64,000 nucleotides of DNA. Source: Bufo bufo (Eukaryota > Chordata > Amphibia > Anura > Bufonidae). Where the stretch lies: NCBI RefSeq assembly GCF_905171765.1, contig NC_053398.1, forward strand, positions 43,740,323 to 43,804,322, in the 5' to 3' direction. Below, piece by piece: positions 10,641 to 22,680 of the stretch. The notes under the pieces were generated by a model that made no database searches, was not told the origin of the DNA, and saw nothing but the letters and a program-made list of their open reading frames with translations. The position numbers and the translations under genes are program-made. Position 1 is the first letter of the stretch. Each line of letters starts with the position of its first letter.

Positions 10641-11095
10641 GTGGAATTGGTGGTGCATGTAAAAAAAATACTCACCCCTTCTGAAGTCCCGGTCATCCGC
10701 TGGCTCTCCAACGATGTCCGGATTCTTCTCTTCCTCCCACGAACTCTTCGGGCTGCCGCGCATGCGCGGCTCTATCTCAGACACGATAGATAGATTGTGC
10801 GCATGAGCGGCCGTCCGAAAGAGCTGATGACGTGCGCGTTCACGATTTCTTCCAAAGCCCGGCCGCAGGATCGCAGACGCTGCGGTGCACAGGCGCGGCC
10901 CATGGATGCGGCAGGCAAGATGTGGCCGCATCCATGGGAAGCGCAAAAAAACACTGGAAAGAGAAAGGATGAATTTTCATGGCAATGGTAGGATATTTTT
11001 AATGACATGTATTGCAAGAAGTGTTCAATGGGGGGAAAAGATTTTAAATAACCCTTATTGATAAGAATACCCCTTTAACATAATGGCTATGCTTT
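10641..11095. repeat. GC-rich dispersed repeat with a TTAA-type end
   Basis: A CpG-rich stretch with a short inverted pair (CATGGATGCGGC near 10900 and GCCGCATCCATGG near 10924). It ends GAATACCCCTTTAA near 11080, the inverted form of the MITE end seen at 3856. No convincing coding potential; open frames here are GC-rich artefacts. Confidence 0.45.
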
Positions 11096-11111
11096 TATTC
11101 ACTGTTCACGT

Positions 11112-11112
<1 letters not shown>

Positions 11113-11157
<45 letters not shown>

Positions 11158-11190
11158 GTGAGAGCATGTAGATAGATAGATAGAGTGAGA
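11113..11190 (+). repeat. GATA microsatellite
   Basis: About eleven perfect GATA/TAGA units at 11113-11157, followed by a degenerate repeat of the same unit with GAGTGAGAGCATG flanks duplicated. Confidence 0.95.
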
Positions 11191-11740
11191 GCATGCCGGT
11201 AAGCAGTAGCTGCGGCCGCCGAGCGGCATATCTACTGTATATGGACAGAGTCTGACAGGATCTTTTTCTTCACTAAAAGATGACACAAACATTCTTCATA
11301 ATCCTCATGTGAAATTAAACAAAGAAATTAAGAATGTCAATACTATAAATGACAACAAAGCTGAATCTGTATCAATATTTAAGGAGAATCAGCCAAAACA
11401 GCTCTACAAACTTAATAACAGAATAAGTGAATAACATATGTTCCAGCAAAAGGTGAGGAGGGCAAAAATATTCCCAAAATGGTACTGAACATAGTACTTT
11501 GACCTTTACCAAACATGGATACACACAGGGGATACAGAAAACTTCGAAGCCTACTTTAAAAATAATTTTGCTAAAACCTGTAAGTGACTTTCATTATCAA
11601 ATTCAAATGGGTCGTAACATAACTTGACAAGACAGGAGATGGACATATTTCCTCAGGAGTTGGCTAGAATAGATACTGTAATGAAGTTAAAACACAACTA
11701 GCAGGGAGTTTAGAAAATGCAATAGAGTGGCCTCGCCATA
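11191..11740. other. No recognisable feature
   Basis: AT-rich sequence. Short frames with many stops suggest very old degenerate coding or random sequence. I could not assign a family. Confidence 0.3.
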
Positions 11741-11749
11741 CCACCCTCG

Positions 11750-12061
11750 ATGGCTCCACCACCACCTTCAATGGCCCCACCACCACCACCTCCACTACCA
11801 ATGACTATTCCACCAAATCAGAAATCGATAATCCCTCTTACACTGCCTATGCAAAACAGTACACCACCAAAGACTTCACCTATGATTAACTCCACAGCTC
11901 CACCACCTGCTCCTCCTCTTGATCCTGCACCAGTTGTACGTATATCTTCACCACTGCTTTCTCCAAAGGATGAATGGGTTAATATTTACCCTTTCAGGGA
12001 GGGAGCCTGGAGCAGGAGCGCTGAGCGGCACTTCATTGTGGCTGCTAAGCGCCCCATGTAA
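11750..12061 (+). CDS. Proline-rich open frame, doubtful
   Basis: A 103-codon frame, MAPPPPSMAPPPPPPLPM then a Pro/Ser/Thr-rich middle, ends with a less biased segment containing DEWVNIYPFREG. A short CCACCACCA-type repeat at its start explains much of the openness. It might be an exon scrap of a proline-rich protein or simple-sequence chance. No splice sites or homologous motif could be assigned. Confidence 0.2.
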   Translation: MAPPPPSMAPPPPPPLPMTIPPNQKSIIPLTLPMQNSTPPKTSPMINSTAPPPAPPLDPAPVVRISSPLLSPKDEWVNIYPFREGAWSRSAERHFIVAAKRPM

Positions 12062-12239
12062 ATCACTGCCCCCTCTACAACACTGCTTCAGCCCCTGGTG
12101 AGCTAGAACAGTGATGGAAGAAGGGATTAGAGGGTTAATGGGCAGTATGACAGGAGGTCAGGGGGACGCTCCAGAACACCCAGGGTCAATTAAAAAAAAA
12201 AGGAGCTCCCCAACAAAATTGGAATGCCATTTTCTTTTC
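12062..12239. other. No recognisable feature
   Basis: A short GC-mixed spacer before the PLE with an A-rich run near 12190-12200. Nothing identifiable. Confidence 0.3.
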
Positions 12240-12918
12240 TGAAATAGTAATAGAAAATAGAGGGGCACTCCGTATAAGGGAACAGGAGACGGTAGTTAAA
12301 GACTAATATTTAATCTTAAAATAAAAGACATCACATCAAACAATCATAGATAAAAGCATCCATATAAAATTACAATAAAACATACACAATGGAAAAGGCC
12401 CTAAAAATAGCCAGATGATAGTGAAAGTTCAAGGGTTCATGAGTAGTCAACACTCCCCACAATGGAAATCAATCCCAGCGGATCTAAATGTACCTAAGCA
12501 AGGCTCCAAAAGGCACGATCTGACAGGTCAAATAGATGGTATGATGGTAGGAATTGTCCAACTTCAAACCTCCAGTATAGAAGGACAAACAGTTGTGTCA
12601 AATCCTGGGAGCAATCTCTATTCAGATGTTGTAGCAAAGTTGTAGTAGAAGTCTCTTACCCTATTACGTCACAAGGCTCAATGTGGTGAATCAGAGAAAC
12701 AGCCGATCACAGCTCAACGCGGCGTCCCACGTGGTGTGGAGTCTGAACGTGACGTCTCACGTGACTCCTCGGCTGGAGCAGTGGTGACGTAATCAGTCCT
12801 TTTTGGAAGCACAGCCTCAATGCGAGACAAACTGTGCAGATCACCCCGACCGTCTGAGTATTCTCTTGGTCACTTGTGGTTACTTGGGGGGAACGGCTCA
12901 CTGTCCCAACTAGCCCAA

Positions 12919-12950
12919 ACGCGTTTCAGGGTATACACCCTTTCCTCAGT
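12919..12950 (-). ncRNA. Hammerhead-ribozyme-like motif in PLE1
   Basis: On the minus strand CTGAGGA is followed by a short stem (GGGT/ACCC) and then GAAACGCG. This is one base from the hammerhead core CTGATGA-stem II-GAAA. PLEs are known to carry hammerhead motifs in their terminal regions. Stems I and III were not modelled, so catalytic ability is unknown. Confidence 0.45.
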
Positions 12951-13086
12951 GGTAAAGACAGTGAGCACTTTGCAGCATTTTATATCCTCCCAAGAGACCA
13001 GCCATGGGTGGGACTAATCTAATTGGGACATCATGAAAACCCGGTATGGAATCCTATTATCTTCGGGATCACAAACCATAGCTATA

Positions 13087-13510
13087 AAGCATCTAATATC
13101 ATGAATAGTGCAAACATATTAAAAACATATAAGCATAGCAATATGGATGTCAGAATCATAAAAATAATACAAACGCACAAAAAACGCATATGTGATCACA
13201 TGCGTCTTCAATGCACCTTAAATGCGTTTTATCAGAAAGCGATAAAATCCTCTATTTGGGAAGTCCAGAGGACATATACAGTGGTGTCCCAGACCACACC
13301 ACCATAAAATCTTAAATCATACAAGACTATCATCATACATAATACAAACATATCTAAAACATATAAATACCAATGTGGATGTATATTCATAAAAAAAAAT
13401 AAAAAATTATAAACGCACACAAAACGCACATGCGTTTTCAATGCGTTTTTGATGCGTTTTTCTCAAAAAACAATAAAATCCTCCATTTGGGAGGTCTAGA
13501 AGACATGCAG
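13087..13510 (-). repeat. Two-copy direct duplication in PLE1 3' region
   Basis: Segments around 13087-13275 and 13322-13510 repeat the same order: AACATAT-rich part, AAACGCACA..AAACGCA, ATGCGTTTT, then AATAAAATCCTC.ATTTGGGA. Spacing is about 235 bp. Divergence is moderate, so the duplication is old. Confidence 0.7.
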
Positions 13511-13695
13511 GGTGATTAATTTTCATCAAATCAGGATTTAGACAAAATATATTCATAGGGAATCTTTATCCAATTTCTACAGAAGGCCTATGTAGGTCGA
13601 AAAGGGGAGGGGAGCAGGGCAGGGAGGAAGGAACAGAGTGCTGAGGAACAGCCAGACTCTGAATCTACATCACCACCCGGCTCACCCCCCATCCC

Positions 13696-15702
13696 TCAGA
13701 GGAATCCAAACAGTTCCCATTCAGCATTCAAGCCCCTGGGAATCAGGGATTCAAATTCAAAAATACGGCGGGATTCCTGCCTGGACATAGCAGCCACATG
13801 GTTGCCACCTCTCCACGGTTTCTTGACCCTCTCCAATGCAAAAAATGCCAAGGACGAGGGATCACAGTTATGTATATCTTTGAAATGTTTCGAGATGGAG
13901 TGTAATATATAACCCTTTTTGATGTTGGCCAGGTGTTCTGCCACTCTCTTCTTCAGTGTCCTCTTAGTCCTTCCTATGTATTGTTTACGGCATCCACACT
14001 GTAACAGGTAGATGACATTGGTCGAATCACAGGTCAGACATTCATTAATGTCAAACCTGAAAGAGTTCTGAGTTGAGGTGACACTGGTAGTTTTCCTCGC
14101 AAAGTTCGTCACCTTGCAATTCCCACATCGCCCACATCTATGGAAACCTCCAGTTGTTAGCCAATTGTGGCCTTCAATTGGACGTTTCTTAATACTTTTC
14201 ACTGTGGGTGCTACCTTTGCTGCTAGCGTGGTGGCTCTCGTGTAGGTGATTCTTGGATCTCTAGTGAGGGATGACCCTATAGTCTTGTCATCTAAGAGGA
14301 GATACCAGTGTTTCCTAATAATTTTTTCTACCTGTCGGTATTGTGAGTGATAGGGTAGGATCATCCTTAGTATCTCATCTGTTGGAGGTGTGCATTTTTG
14401 GACAAAAAAGTCCTGTCTATTCATATTTCTGACTTTTTCCAAGGCTTTCTTCACTGTCTGGTCTGGGTATTCTCTATCCAAAAACTGCTGACTAAGGGTA
14501 GTGGCTTCTTCTTCAAATTGTCTCTGGTCAGTACAATTACGCTTCAGTCGCCTGAATTGGCTGACTGGTATGTTCAGTAACCACTTGAGTAGGTGGCAGC
14601 TGGAAAAGCGAATAAAGCTGTTCCTAGCTACCTCCTTTACAAAGGTACTACATTTGATCGTACATCCCTCTATCATTACCCTAATGTCTAGAAACTCAAT
14701 TTCTTTGTAACTGATCTTCGGGGTAAATATCAAATTTCTCTCATTCGTATTGATTTCCACCAGAAAATCATCTAGAGTCTCCTTTGTACCTTTCCAAATG
14801 AACAGGACGTCGTCAATGTACCTACGCCACAGCACCAGACTCGCCCCCAACCTCGGCCTGATGGTCTCATACTCCCACTGAGCCAGGAAGAGATTGGCAT
14901 AGCTGGGGGCGAATCCGGTGCCCATGGCGGTCCCAGTCAGCTGGAGATAGAAGTCCCGCTCAAATGCAAAATAGTTATGTAAGAGAATGTATTCCACTCA
15001 CTCCAAAATGAACATTAATTGTTCACTTTTCAAAGTATTATCCCTTTGAAACTGTTTCATTAGGGCATCAATGCCCATTTTATGTTCAATTACAGTATAG
15101 AGGGAGCTCACATCAAGTGTGCCCAGCAACCAGCCCTCCTTCCATTCCAAAGATTCAAGTAATTTAACAATATCCGTGGTATCTTTAATGTAGGAAGCAG
15201 TGGACCTGACCAGAGGCTGAAGCCAGCTGTCAATATACCGCGACAGATTAGATGAAATAGAATCAATTCCCGATACTATTGGTCTTCCTGGGGGACATTT
15301 TAGATCTTTATGGATCTTAGGAAGACAATAGAATACGGGAATTCTTTTTTGTGTTTCTATAATGTATCTGGCTTCATGGTCCTGCAGGAATCCCGCCGTC
15401 ATTCCTTTCTCACAAAACGTCCTCAATTCCCTATGGTATTCCTCTGTGGGATCTCCTTTGAGTTTCTGATATATGATCCCATCTCTCAGCTGTCTAAAAC
15501 ATTCTTCCCTATATGCTTCTGTATCTAAAATAACTACCGCTCCGCCCTTGTCAGCGGGTCTAATAGTGATCTCTTTTGTATCCTGTAGTTCTTGGATCGC
15601 ATCTCGTTCCATTCTTGTCAGATTTGGATTCCGGGTGCGACCCTTCAATGATCTTAACTCTTTTTCTACATTTGTCTTAAAGGTGACCATTTCCCCACTC
15701 AT
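13696..15702 (-). pseudogene. PLE reverse transcriptase with GIY-YIG endonuclease, one stop
   Basis: One frame of about 668 codons runs from 15702 to 13696, interrupted only by TGA at 14998-15000. The first part has LPKIHK, GRPIVSGI and DVSSLYT (RT motifs). The second has GTAMGTGFAPSYANL, catalytic YIDDVLFIW, a CGRCGNC cysteine cluster and a C-terminal GIY-YIG-type region (NVIYLLQCGC..QYIGRTKRTLKKRVAEHL). RT copies element RNA; GIY-YIG nicks the target. All visible catalytic motifs are kept, so the copy is young or lost function recently. Start MSGEMV at 15702 is the first ATG in frame. Confidence 0.9.
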
Positions 15703-15836
15703 TTCCTGCCTTGGGTATTTTTTGGATCTTACTCTTAAGTCAGTATGGGAATATCTCCTGACACATGGAACATCCAGGGCCGTATTCTCCTGTTCCCTTA
15801 TACGGAGTGCCCCTCTATTTTCTATTACTATTTCTG

Positions 15837-16440
15837 TCTACCGTGCGGTCTGGGTGGACCGAGAGGTGAGCACCCACATCCGTTCGGTCTATAGGTCGAG
15901 CCGCTGGTCTGTATCATTTTCTTTTCTGGCTGATCCTTTTATACCAGGAGGTGTGTTTTCATTGGTTCCACAAGTCACATGCCCTCCCCTGCCCATTTAC
16001 ATTAAAACTAGTTTTCATTCACAGCATACAGCATAGTCAGCCAATCAGAAAAAAGTTCCTAGTGTCATGAGAGCCAATGAGTCAAAAGTTCCCAGGCAAT
16101 TAAGGTTAATTGCCTTGTTAACAATTATGATACTTTGCTTTAACAACCTGTCATCACCAATTTCAGAGTGAGTGCTTCCTCACCCAGGGCTCCTCTGCGG
16201 TCCACTTGGAAAGCATTGGACATGACGTTACCTTAGGGGTTGCGTCAAAAAGATTCAGGAGTGAGCACATCCTCACTCCGGTTCTCATGCATTCCAACTT
16301 AGAGCTCATCTAACTCACAATGGGCACAGAAACAGAGGATGTTGTAGAAAATTACTTATAGCCTATTTTTGAATGAGTTTCTCTCATTTTTACTAACCAT
16401 CTTAAAGGTCAGGCGTTTAGGGATCTTACCATTGTATTAT
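15837..16440. other. PLE1 upstream flank, no gene
   Basis: A continuation outside the inverted repeat, possibly the terminal-repeat (pLTR) part of the PLE or its flank. It has paired segments such as GAGTGAGTGCTTCCTCAC and GAGTGAGCACATCCTCAC near 16170 and 16260. No coding frame of interest. Confidence 0.4.
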
Positions 16441-16460
16441 TTTTAACAGCAATCATTATA

Positions 16461-16496
<36 letters not shown>

Positions 16497-17165
16497 TCCA
16501 TTTATATATAATAAATAATAAAATAAATAAATAACATCTATGGGGGTGTATAGATTATATATAATTATTCACATATAATCTAAATATTTTCATAGAAGTA
16601 AATAAATAAACAAATAAGTGAATATTGAGCATTAGATAATAAATTAATGTATAGGGTTATTAAAAGGTTATTAAAATCCATGCCTTCCTCTATCTTTTAT
16701 ATAAAAAAAATGTCTAACTAAATACATGAATGAATAAGTAAATAAATAAATAAATATATATATATTAAATGGATGAATATTAAGAATAATGAATAATAAA
16801 TAAGTTAAATCATGAAGGGATGGTCGACAGATAATTCACCCAATCTAATAAATTAGCTAATAAAATTATTATATAAAAAAATATTATTATATAAAAAATA
16901 AAAATATGAAATATTCCCTCATGATCAACTTGGATCCTGTTCTTATATATATACCACCATGATTAGTTTAAATTGTTTCTGATATATAACATAATAAAAA
17001 CAATAAAAATGTTGTATAGCCAGAATACAAATACTCTGATGGGTCACTATGTCTCATACAAAATAATACATTAGTAATAAGATTATTAAATTATTATTAA
17101 AATTCATGCCTTCCTGTATAATTCATAAAAGGTTAGGTCTAAAGAATGCCTATATTTATATGAAA
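16441..17165. repeat. AT-rich tract with TA microsatellite
   Basis: A (TA)n run at about 16459-16494 is followed by about 650 bp of AT-rich sequence with many AAATAAAT and TATATA strings. It abuts the PLE3-family fragment and may be its 3' untranslated part. No gene. Confidence 0.6.
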
Positions 17166-17910
17166 TAACATGATATGTGTTATTATATTGGTCAGTATTT
17201 CACGTACTCCAAAGATTCATTCAATCCAAATGGTGTTAGATTATTTAATTGGTAGATCCAAAACATTTATTTCCTACAGAGGGTCTGATATGAGTTTGGG
17301 ACCCATTCTAGAGGGGTTACTTTCTCAAGAGTATGGTCACCTTTGTGATAAATTGCGAAATTATGTGATACGTTATGTGTGCCGACCTTACGTTTAATAT
17401 TTGATCTATGTTCGTTCATGTGTTCACGAAGGGTTTGGGTCATATGACCAACATAATATAAATTGCAGGGACATTGGAGTAAATAGATGACGTTTGTGGT
17501 GCATCAGTTCATAATAGAATGTAGTCGGATGAAATTTTTAAGTGTCGGTAGTTTTACTTCTTTTGTGCTATCTGTAATGATCTCACAACACTTGCATCTA
17601 CCCACTCCACATTTAAAGAAGCCTGTACTACTCTGACCCTTCTTCAAAGTTATCGTCTGGTGGAATCTTTATTCAATTTGGGGCTTGATGGTGCTAACTT
17701 GTTTTTGGATGGAGTATTTTTCAAAGACTTGTGTATCTTCTGTAGGAAATAAAATCTCGCTGTGGATGGATGGAGTATTTTAAGAAATGTTCTTTCTTTT
17801 TTGTCAATTACTCCTGTACTAAAACCCTCATCTATGAGTTCAATGAGTTGCTTTTTGTAGTCGTTAGTTGGATCTTGTTTTAAAAGTTTTTTGTTTTTAT
17901 AATTTTTTAT
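17166..17910 (-). pseudogene. PLE3-family fragment with RT core deleted
   Basis: Reverse-strand sequence matches the plus-strand PLE at 31-34.9 kb. The part at 17700-17885 corresponds to about 32590-32770 (before LPEIHKSL), and 17170-17690 corresponds to about 33860-34157 plus the tail after 34693. The two parts are joined directly, so the catalytic core of the RT is missing. The GIY-YIG end carries several stops. The left end is cut by a TTAA MITE at 17911. Confidence 0.75.
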
Positions 17911-17914
17911 TTAA

Positions 17915-19313
17915 CCCCTTAAGGACCCTGCCCTTTTTCACCTTAAGGACCTGGCCATTTTTTGCAAATCTGACATGTGTCACTTTATATGGTAATAACT
18001 TTGGAACGCTTTTACTTATCCAAGCCATTCTGAGATTGTTTTCTCGTCACACATTGTACTTCATGACAGTGGTAAATTTGAGTCAAAATATTTCATTTTT
18101 ATTTATAAAAAAAATACCAAATTTTCAAAAAATTTGGAAAAATTCATAATTTTCAAAATTTCTATTTCTCTGCTTTTAAAACAGATAATAATACCTCCTA
18201 AAATAGTTTACTTTACATTTCCCGTATGTCTACTTCATGTTTGGATCATTTTGTAAATGACATTCACTGGTCACACAGCTCCCCAAACATAGCACTAAGG
18301 CCTCTTTCACACTTGCGTTGTCCGGATCCGGCGTGTACTCCACTTGCCGGAATTACACTCCGGATCCGGAAAAACGCAAGTGTACTGAAAGCATTTGAAG
18401 ACGGAACCGTCTTCCAAATGCGTTCAGTGTTACTATGGCACCCAGGACGCTATTAAAGTCCTGGTTGCCATAGTAGTAGTGGGGAGCGGGGGAGCGGTAT
18501 ACTTACCGTCCGTGCGGCTCCCCGGGCGCTCCAGAATGACGTCAGAGCGCCCCATGCGCATGGATGACGTGATCCATGTGATCACATGATCCATGAGCTT
18601 GGGGCGCCCTGACGTCACTCTGGAGCGCCCGGGGAGCCGCACGGACGGTAAGTACACTGCTCCCCGCTCCCCACTACACTTTACCATGGCTGCCAGGACT
18701 TTAGCGTCCCGGCAGCCATGGTAACCACTCTGAAAAAGCTAAATGTCGGATGCGGCAATGCGCCGAAACGACGTTTAGCTTAAGGCCGGATCCGGATCAA
18801 TGCCTTTCAATGGGCATTAATTCCGGATCCGGCCTTGCGGCAAGTGTTCCGGATTTTTGGCCGGAGCAAAAAGCGCAGCATGCTGCGGTATTTTCTCCGG
18901 CCAAAAAACGTTCCGTTCCGGAACTGAAGACATCCTGATGCATCCTGAACGGCTTTCTCTCCATTCAGAATGCATTAGGATAATCCTGATCAGGATTCTT
19001 CCGGCATAGAGCCCCGACGACGGAACTCTATGCCGGAAGACAATAACGCAGGTGTGAAAGAGCCCTAAGGAAGGGCTATGGATGTGTGAGGAGTACTGAA
19101 GGTGTTAACTCTGCAGCTGAGGAGGAAGGGCAGCCTAATCCACAGCTTTGATCTCCTCAGCACTAGAGAAGGAGAATTACAAGTAGCTCAGTTCTTATCA
19201 ACTGTGTGTTTACTCACAGTGACAGTTTTTTACTGCAGGACGAAATTGTTCGTCCTAGTGCGTTAAGTACCTGCAAGTTAGGACGAGCATTCTCGTCCAA
19301 GGTCCTGAACGTG
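17915..19313. mobile_element. TTAA-flanked MITE, interrupted
   Basis: TTAA at 17911-17914 and 19314-19317 flank imperfect inverted ends (CCCCTTAAGGACC and GGTCCTGAACGTG). TTAA target use is typical of piggyBac-type transposons. No transposase inside. A Harbinger-type MITE (18299-19065) is inserted in its middle. Confidence 0.72.
18299..19065. mobile_element. Harbinger-like MITE with large internal hairpin
   Basis: TAA duplicates at 18296-18298 and 19066-19068 flank inverted ends GGCCTCTTTCACAC and GTGTGAAAGAGCCC. It is rich in CCGGATCCGG-type motifs. A long inverted repeat (about 18440-18720) contains GCGCTCC/GGAGCGC, GACGTCA and GGAGCCGCACGGACGGTAAG arms. No coding capacity. A 3-bp TWA target duplication suggests the PIF/Harbinger superfamily; related ends occur at 45719-46157. 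Confidence 0.8.
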
Positions 19314-19698
19314 TTAAGCATTCATATTGACAATAGACAATAGACAATTTTACATCTTATATAAACAAAAAAGAAAAACAATATCCTTCCCATCAAAAGG
19401 AAACCTTCTTATAACATAAAATAGTCCATATGAATGCCGTTTTCTATTTGGTATATTCCCCCTAGCCCTCCTCCTCCTCCCTCCACTTCTCCAGTATCCT
19501 AAAACTAACTAGATAAATTAATTCACATATTAACCCTAAAAAAAAAGAAAAGAAAAAAAGAAAAAGAAAAGAATGGCTCCCCTCCTCCTCTATCTCTCTC
19601 CCCACTCTCCATCCCGCCCGAGCCTCCCACTACTCCCCATTTTATACCACTTTTTTCCACATCTTATGAAACTTTCCCTTTTTTCTCCAAGATCTTAA

Positions 19699-20154
19699 AG
19701 GGAACCTGTCACCAGTTTTATGGTGTCCTAACTAAGGGCAACATAAATAAGTGATTGATTCTCTTAGCAAAATGCTGGGTCACTTTCTTTAATTGACCTA
19801 GTCAATCTGCCAACATCTTGTATTGAAAAGCTCCAGGTGATAATGATGAGTCGTGAATATTCATGAGCTCCTGGCTCTCCCCGCCCACCTGCTGCGGAAT
19901 GACAGTTTGTTTCCATATGAACCAGCAGCAGGTGGGCAGGGGAGTGGCATTAGCTCTGAATTAAATATACGCTGGACTCAATGACATCACGCCGGACTCA
20001 AATCAGCTCATTAGCATGCGGCATCTTTGTGTATATATTATGAGGTAACCATCTGTCACACCAGTAAGTGAATACATCTAAGGTACTTTTTAGTAGTTAA
20101 TGATTGTATATAATTAGTTAGATTATAATCAAATATCCACATGACAGGTTCCCT
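19699..20154. mobile_element. TTAA-flanked MITE, 456 bp
   Basis: TTAA at 19695-19698 and 20155-20158 flank inverted ends AGGGAACCTGTCA and TGACAGGTTCCCT. It is non-coding. It is inserted in the 3' region of the minus-strand L1. The ends and TTAA target suggest mobilisation by a piggyBac-type transposase. Confidence 0.85.
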
Positions 20155-20904
20155 TTAAGTATAGCTTTTCATAGGCTATCAAACACTTTACCAAGCTTTC
20201 TCACATTTTTATCGTCGGAGGCCTTTTATTAACCGAGGACTTTACTATACATCTTCTTGCTTGAAATAATTTTCTTGTGACCTGACAATACCTATGTCTT
20301 TCATACTCCCCAAGATACACACTTTTAAGCTTTTAAGGATTCTAATCTTATTGCAACTCCATATTTTATTAAGTACCCCATTCCAGAACTTTTGTAAACA
20401 CTGGCATTCCCATAATAAATGTATGTCATCTACACCCTCTTTACCACATTTATGGCATTTGAACATCTTGTTTTTGAAAAATTTCATTAATTTGGCTGGG
20501 GAATAATACAATCTATGAACTATGAAAAATTGCATTATTCTGTGGGCAGGGTTTAAAGAAATCCTTCTAATTTCAGAAAAAAACTCTTTTCCAATCTTCG
20601 CGGTCCATTGGCTCCACCCTCCCCCTCCATTTATTTATATTTACCATATTCCCTAATTTACTTCTACTTTGCTGTAATAAGATATTATATATCATAGCTA
20701 TTCTTCCCCTCCCCTTTTTCATTCTAATAATCCTTTTTAATGGCTGTGGGAGTTCTATAAATTCTTTCTTTTTTCGTAAACATGATTTAATAGCATGCCT
20801 TAATTGAATATAGTAAAATAAATCTTTATCATGGAAACCAAATTTGTCCTTAAGTTCTTGAAAGCCCATTATGTCCCCATTTTCCAAATATGTCCAAGCT
20901 TATA

Positions 20905-21293
20905 CAGTTGCAAGAAAAAGTATGTGAACCCTTTGGAATGATATGGATTTCTGCACAAATTGGTCATAAAATGTGATCTGATCTTCATCTAAGTCACAAC
21001 AGTAGACAATCACAGTCTGGATTGGACTCCAGTTGGCTGACACCTCACTCCAATTAGCTCTTGGAGATGTCATTAGTCTAGGGGTTCACATACTTTTTCC
21101 ACCTGCACTGTGAATATTTACATGGTGTGTTCAATAAAACATGGTAACATTTAATTCTTTGTGTGTTATTAGTTTAAGCAGACTGTGATTGTCTATTGTT
21201 GTGACTTAGATGAAGATCAGATCACATTTTATGACCAATTTGTGCAGAAATCCATATCATTGCAAAGGGTTCACATGCTTTTTCTTACAACTG
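20905..21293. mobile_element. Internally deleted Tc1 family A (MITE)
   Basis: 389 bp, flanked by TA. Both long terminal repeats of the Tc1 at 5455-7068 are recognisable (CAGTTGCAAGAAAAAGTATG and inverted copy) but the transposase is gone. It is inserted into the minus-strand L1 between its RT end and C-terminal region. Confidence 0.93.
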
Positions 21294-22310
21294 TATATCC
21301 CATGTTTCTGCCATGGTATTTTATCTATTACCCTTAATCCTTCTAGGTAAACATTATTCCACAACAAAGTTTCTTCGTGTATCTCTATATCATCCCATAA
21401 AGATTTAACTGCCATCCATGTATTATACATTAATTTCCATATTTAAGAGCTCTTAATTTGATCTTGCAAGTGAACGCCTGCTTCCAATACCTGAGATATC
21501 CCACTATTTATCATACTTCTATCCAATGTTCTTAGGAATGAGTTATAGAATTAGGTTTTACCCCATTCCAAACAGTTTTTGAGTTGACCTGCAAGGGCGT
21601 ATACTTTCAGATCTGGTACAGAGATGCCACCTTGCCCTTCTCCCAACTGTAACAGTTGTAATCTCATTCTCGGCCTACGCCCTCTCCAGATCAACTCACT
21701 AAATAAACTCTCTAAGATCTCGAAGAATTTTTTAGGTATTTCTATCGTATCCTTCCATAATACATAATTTATCATCGGGAGTAGACACATTTTTATCAGA
21801 GATATTCTACCTGCCATAGAAAAGGGCAGTTTTTTCCAAATCCATATCTTATCCCTAACTTTGCTTATTAAGGGCAGTACGTTTAGTTTTATGTAATCCT
21901 GAGGGTTACTTAATATATTAACCCCTAAATATTTAACACTCTCATCCATTTTTTTTAATCTGTAGGGATCCAGGGACATAATTTTTTAATGGGTCCAGTG
22001 GGATACAGGCAGACCTCTTCCAGTTTATATTCAATCCTGCCAATTTCCCGTATAGCTCAAACATAACAAATACACGTGACAGGGAGTCATGTGTTCCCAA
22101 AAACATCAACAAGTCGTGAGCATACATCGAGTTCTTCTCTTCATGGTCCCCATATTTAAACCCCACTATCATTTTATTTTGTCTAATTAAAGAAGCAAGA
22201 GGTTCCATGACAACAGCAAAGAGGAGAGGGGACAATGGGCAACCCTGTCTTACTCCTCTCCGTATTTCGAAGAAATCTGTCATTTCCCCATTTACTATAA
22301 TTCTTGCCTT

Positions 22311-22680
22311 AAAGGGGTTGTCTCACCTTCATAATCCCCTTTCAGTCTATTCCTTCCCCTCCAATAAGCATTTCTCAATATATTTATATTATCTAAACAG
22401 GATGTAAATCCTGTTATTGACATATTTCTACCCCTCTACTATGTTAGTAGCGGTGGCCGCACAAGCGCTGTTACCGCCGAGTCTTCTGCTCCTCTCCGGC
22501 TGCCGAGGTGGCCGGGTTTCACCGGAGCGAGCGCGCATAGACAATTTCGCATGCGCATTCACTCCCGGCCCCGGCCACATCGCAGGGATGATTATCACAG
22601 TTACAGGGCGTTCGCTACGAATGGGAGAGCATAATAACGACATAATCAGTGGGGGGGGACATTATCTAGGGACATTATCT
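22311..22680. mobile_element. MITE fragment, TTAA-type end
   Basis: Begins TTAAAGGGGTTGTCTCACCT at the point where the minus-strand L1 is broken, followed by a CpG-rich middle (about 22440-22590). Its right end is not clear and may be cut by the plus-strand L1. Confidence 0.45.

Larger units (their letters stand above)
12240..15836 (-). mobile_element. Penelope-like retroelement, copy PLE1
   Basis: The unit is bounded by about 48-bp near-perfect inverted repeats, 12240-12287 and 15785-15836 (core GGGGCACTCCGTATAAGGGA). Between them on the minus strand lies a reverse transcriptase plus GIY-YIG endonuclease frame (15702-13696) and a 1.4-kb 3' region with a direct duplication and a hammerhead-like motif. 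Terminal inverted repeats and odd end structures are known for PLEs. The domain order resembles the Neptune-type clade known from frogs and fish; that clade call is inference. Confidence 0.88.
19318..22310 (-). mobile_element. L1/Tx1-group LINE (minus), 3' part
   Basis: On the minus strand the RT core (KARIIVNGE then RRGVRQGCPLSPLLF at 22283-22200) is followed by YAHDLL where FADDLL is expected, then a thumb and C-terminal region (21979-21551, 20887-20245). The last part contains a CHKCGKEGVDDIHLLWECQC zinc-like segment. The 3' end is near 19322 with short ATTGTCT-type tail repeats. It is interrupted by a TTAA MITE (19699-20154) and a Tc1-derived MITE (20905-21293). Several frameshifts plus the active-site change make it inactive. 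Its 5' continuation is at 27978-28335. Confidence 0.85.

Noticed and set aside
11113..11190. Possible CRISPR-like short repeats
   Set aside because: It is a continuous GATA microsatellite without spacers; the genome is vertebrate.
15473..16036. 187-codon plus-strand frame
   Set aside because: Mostly antisense to the PLE1 reverse transcriptase start and its terminal repeat.
18433..18687. 84-codon minus-strand and 64-codon plus-strand frames
   Set aside because: Both arise from the two arms of the MITE hairpin and encode the same arm sequence in opposite directions.
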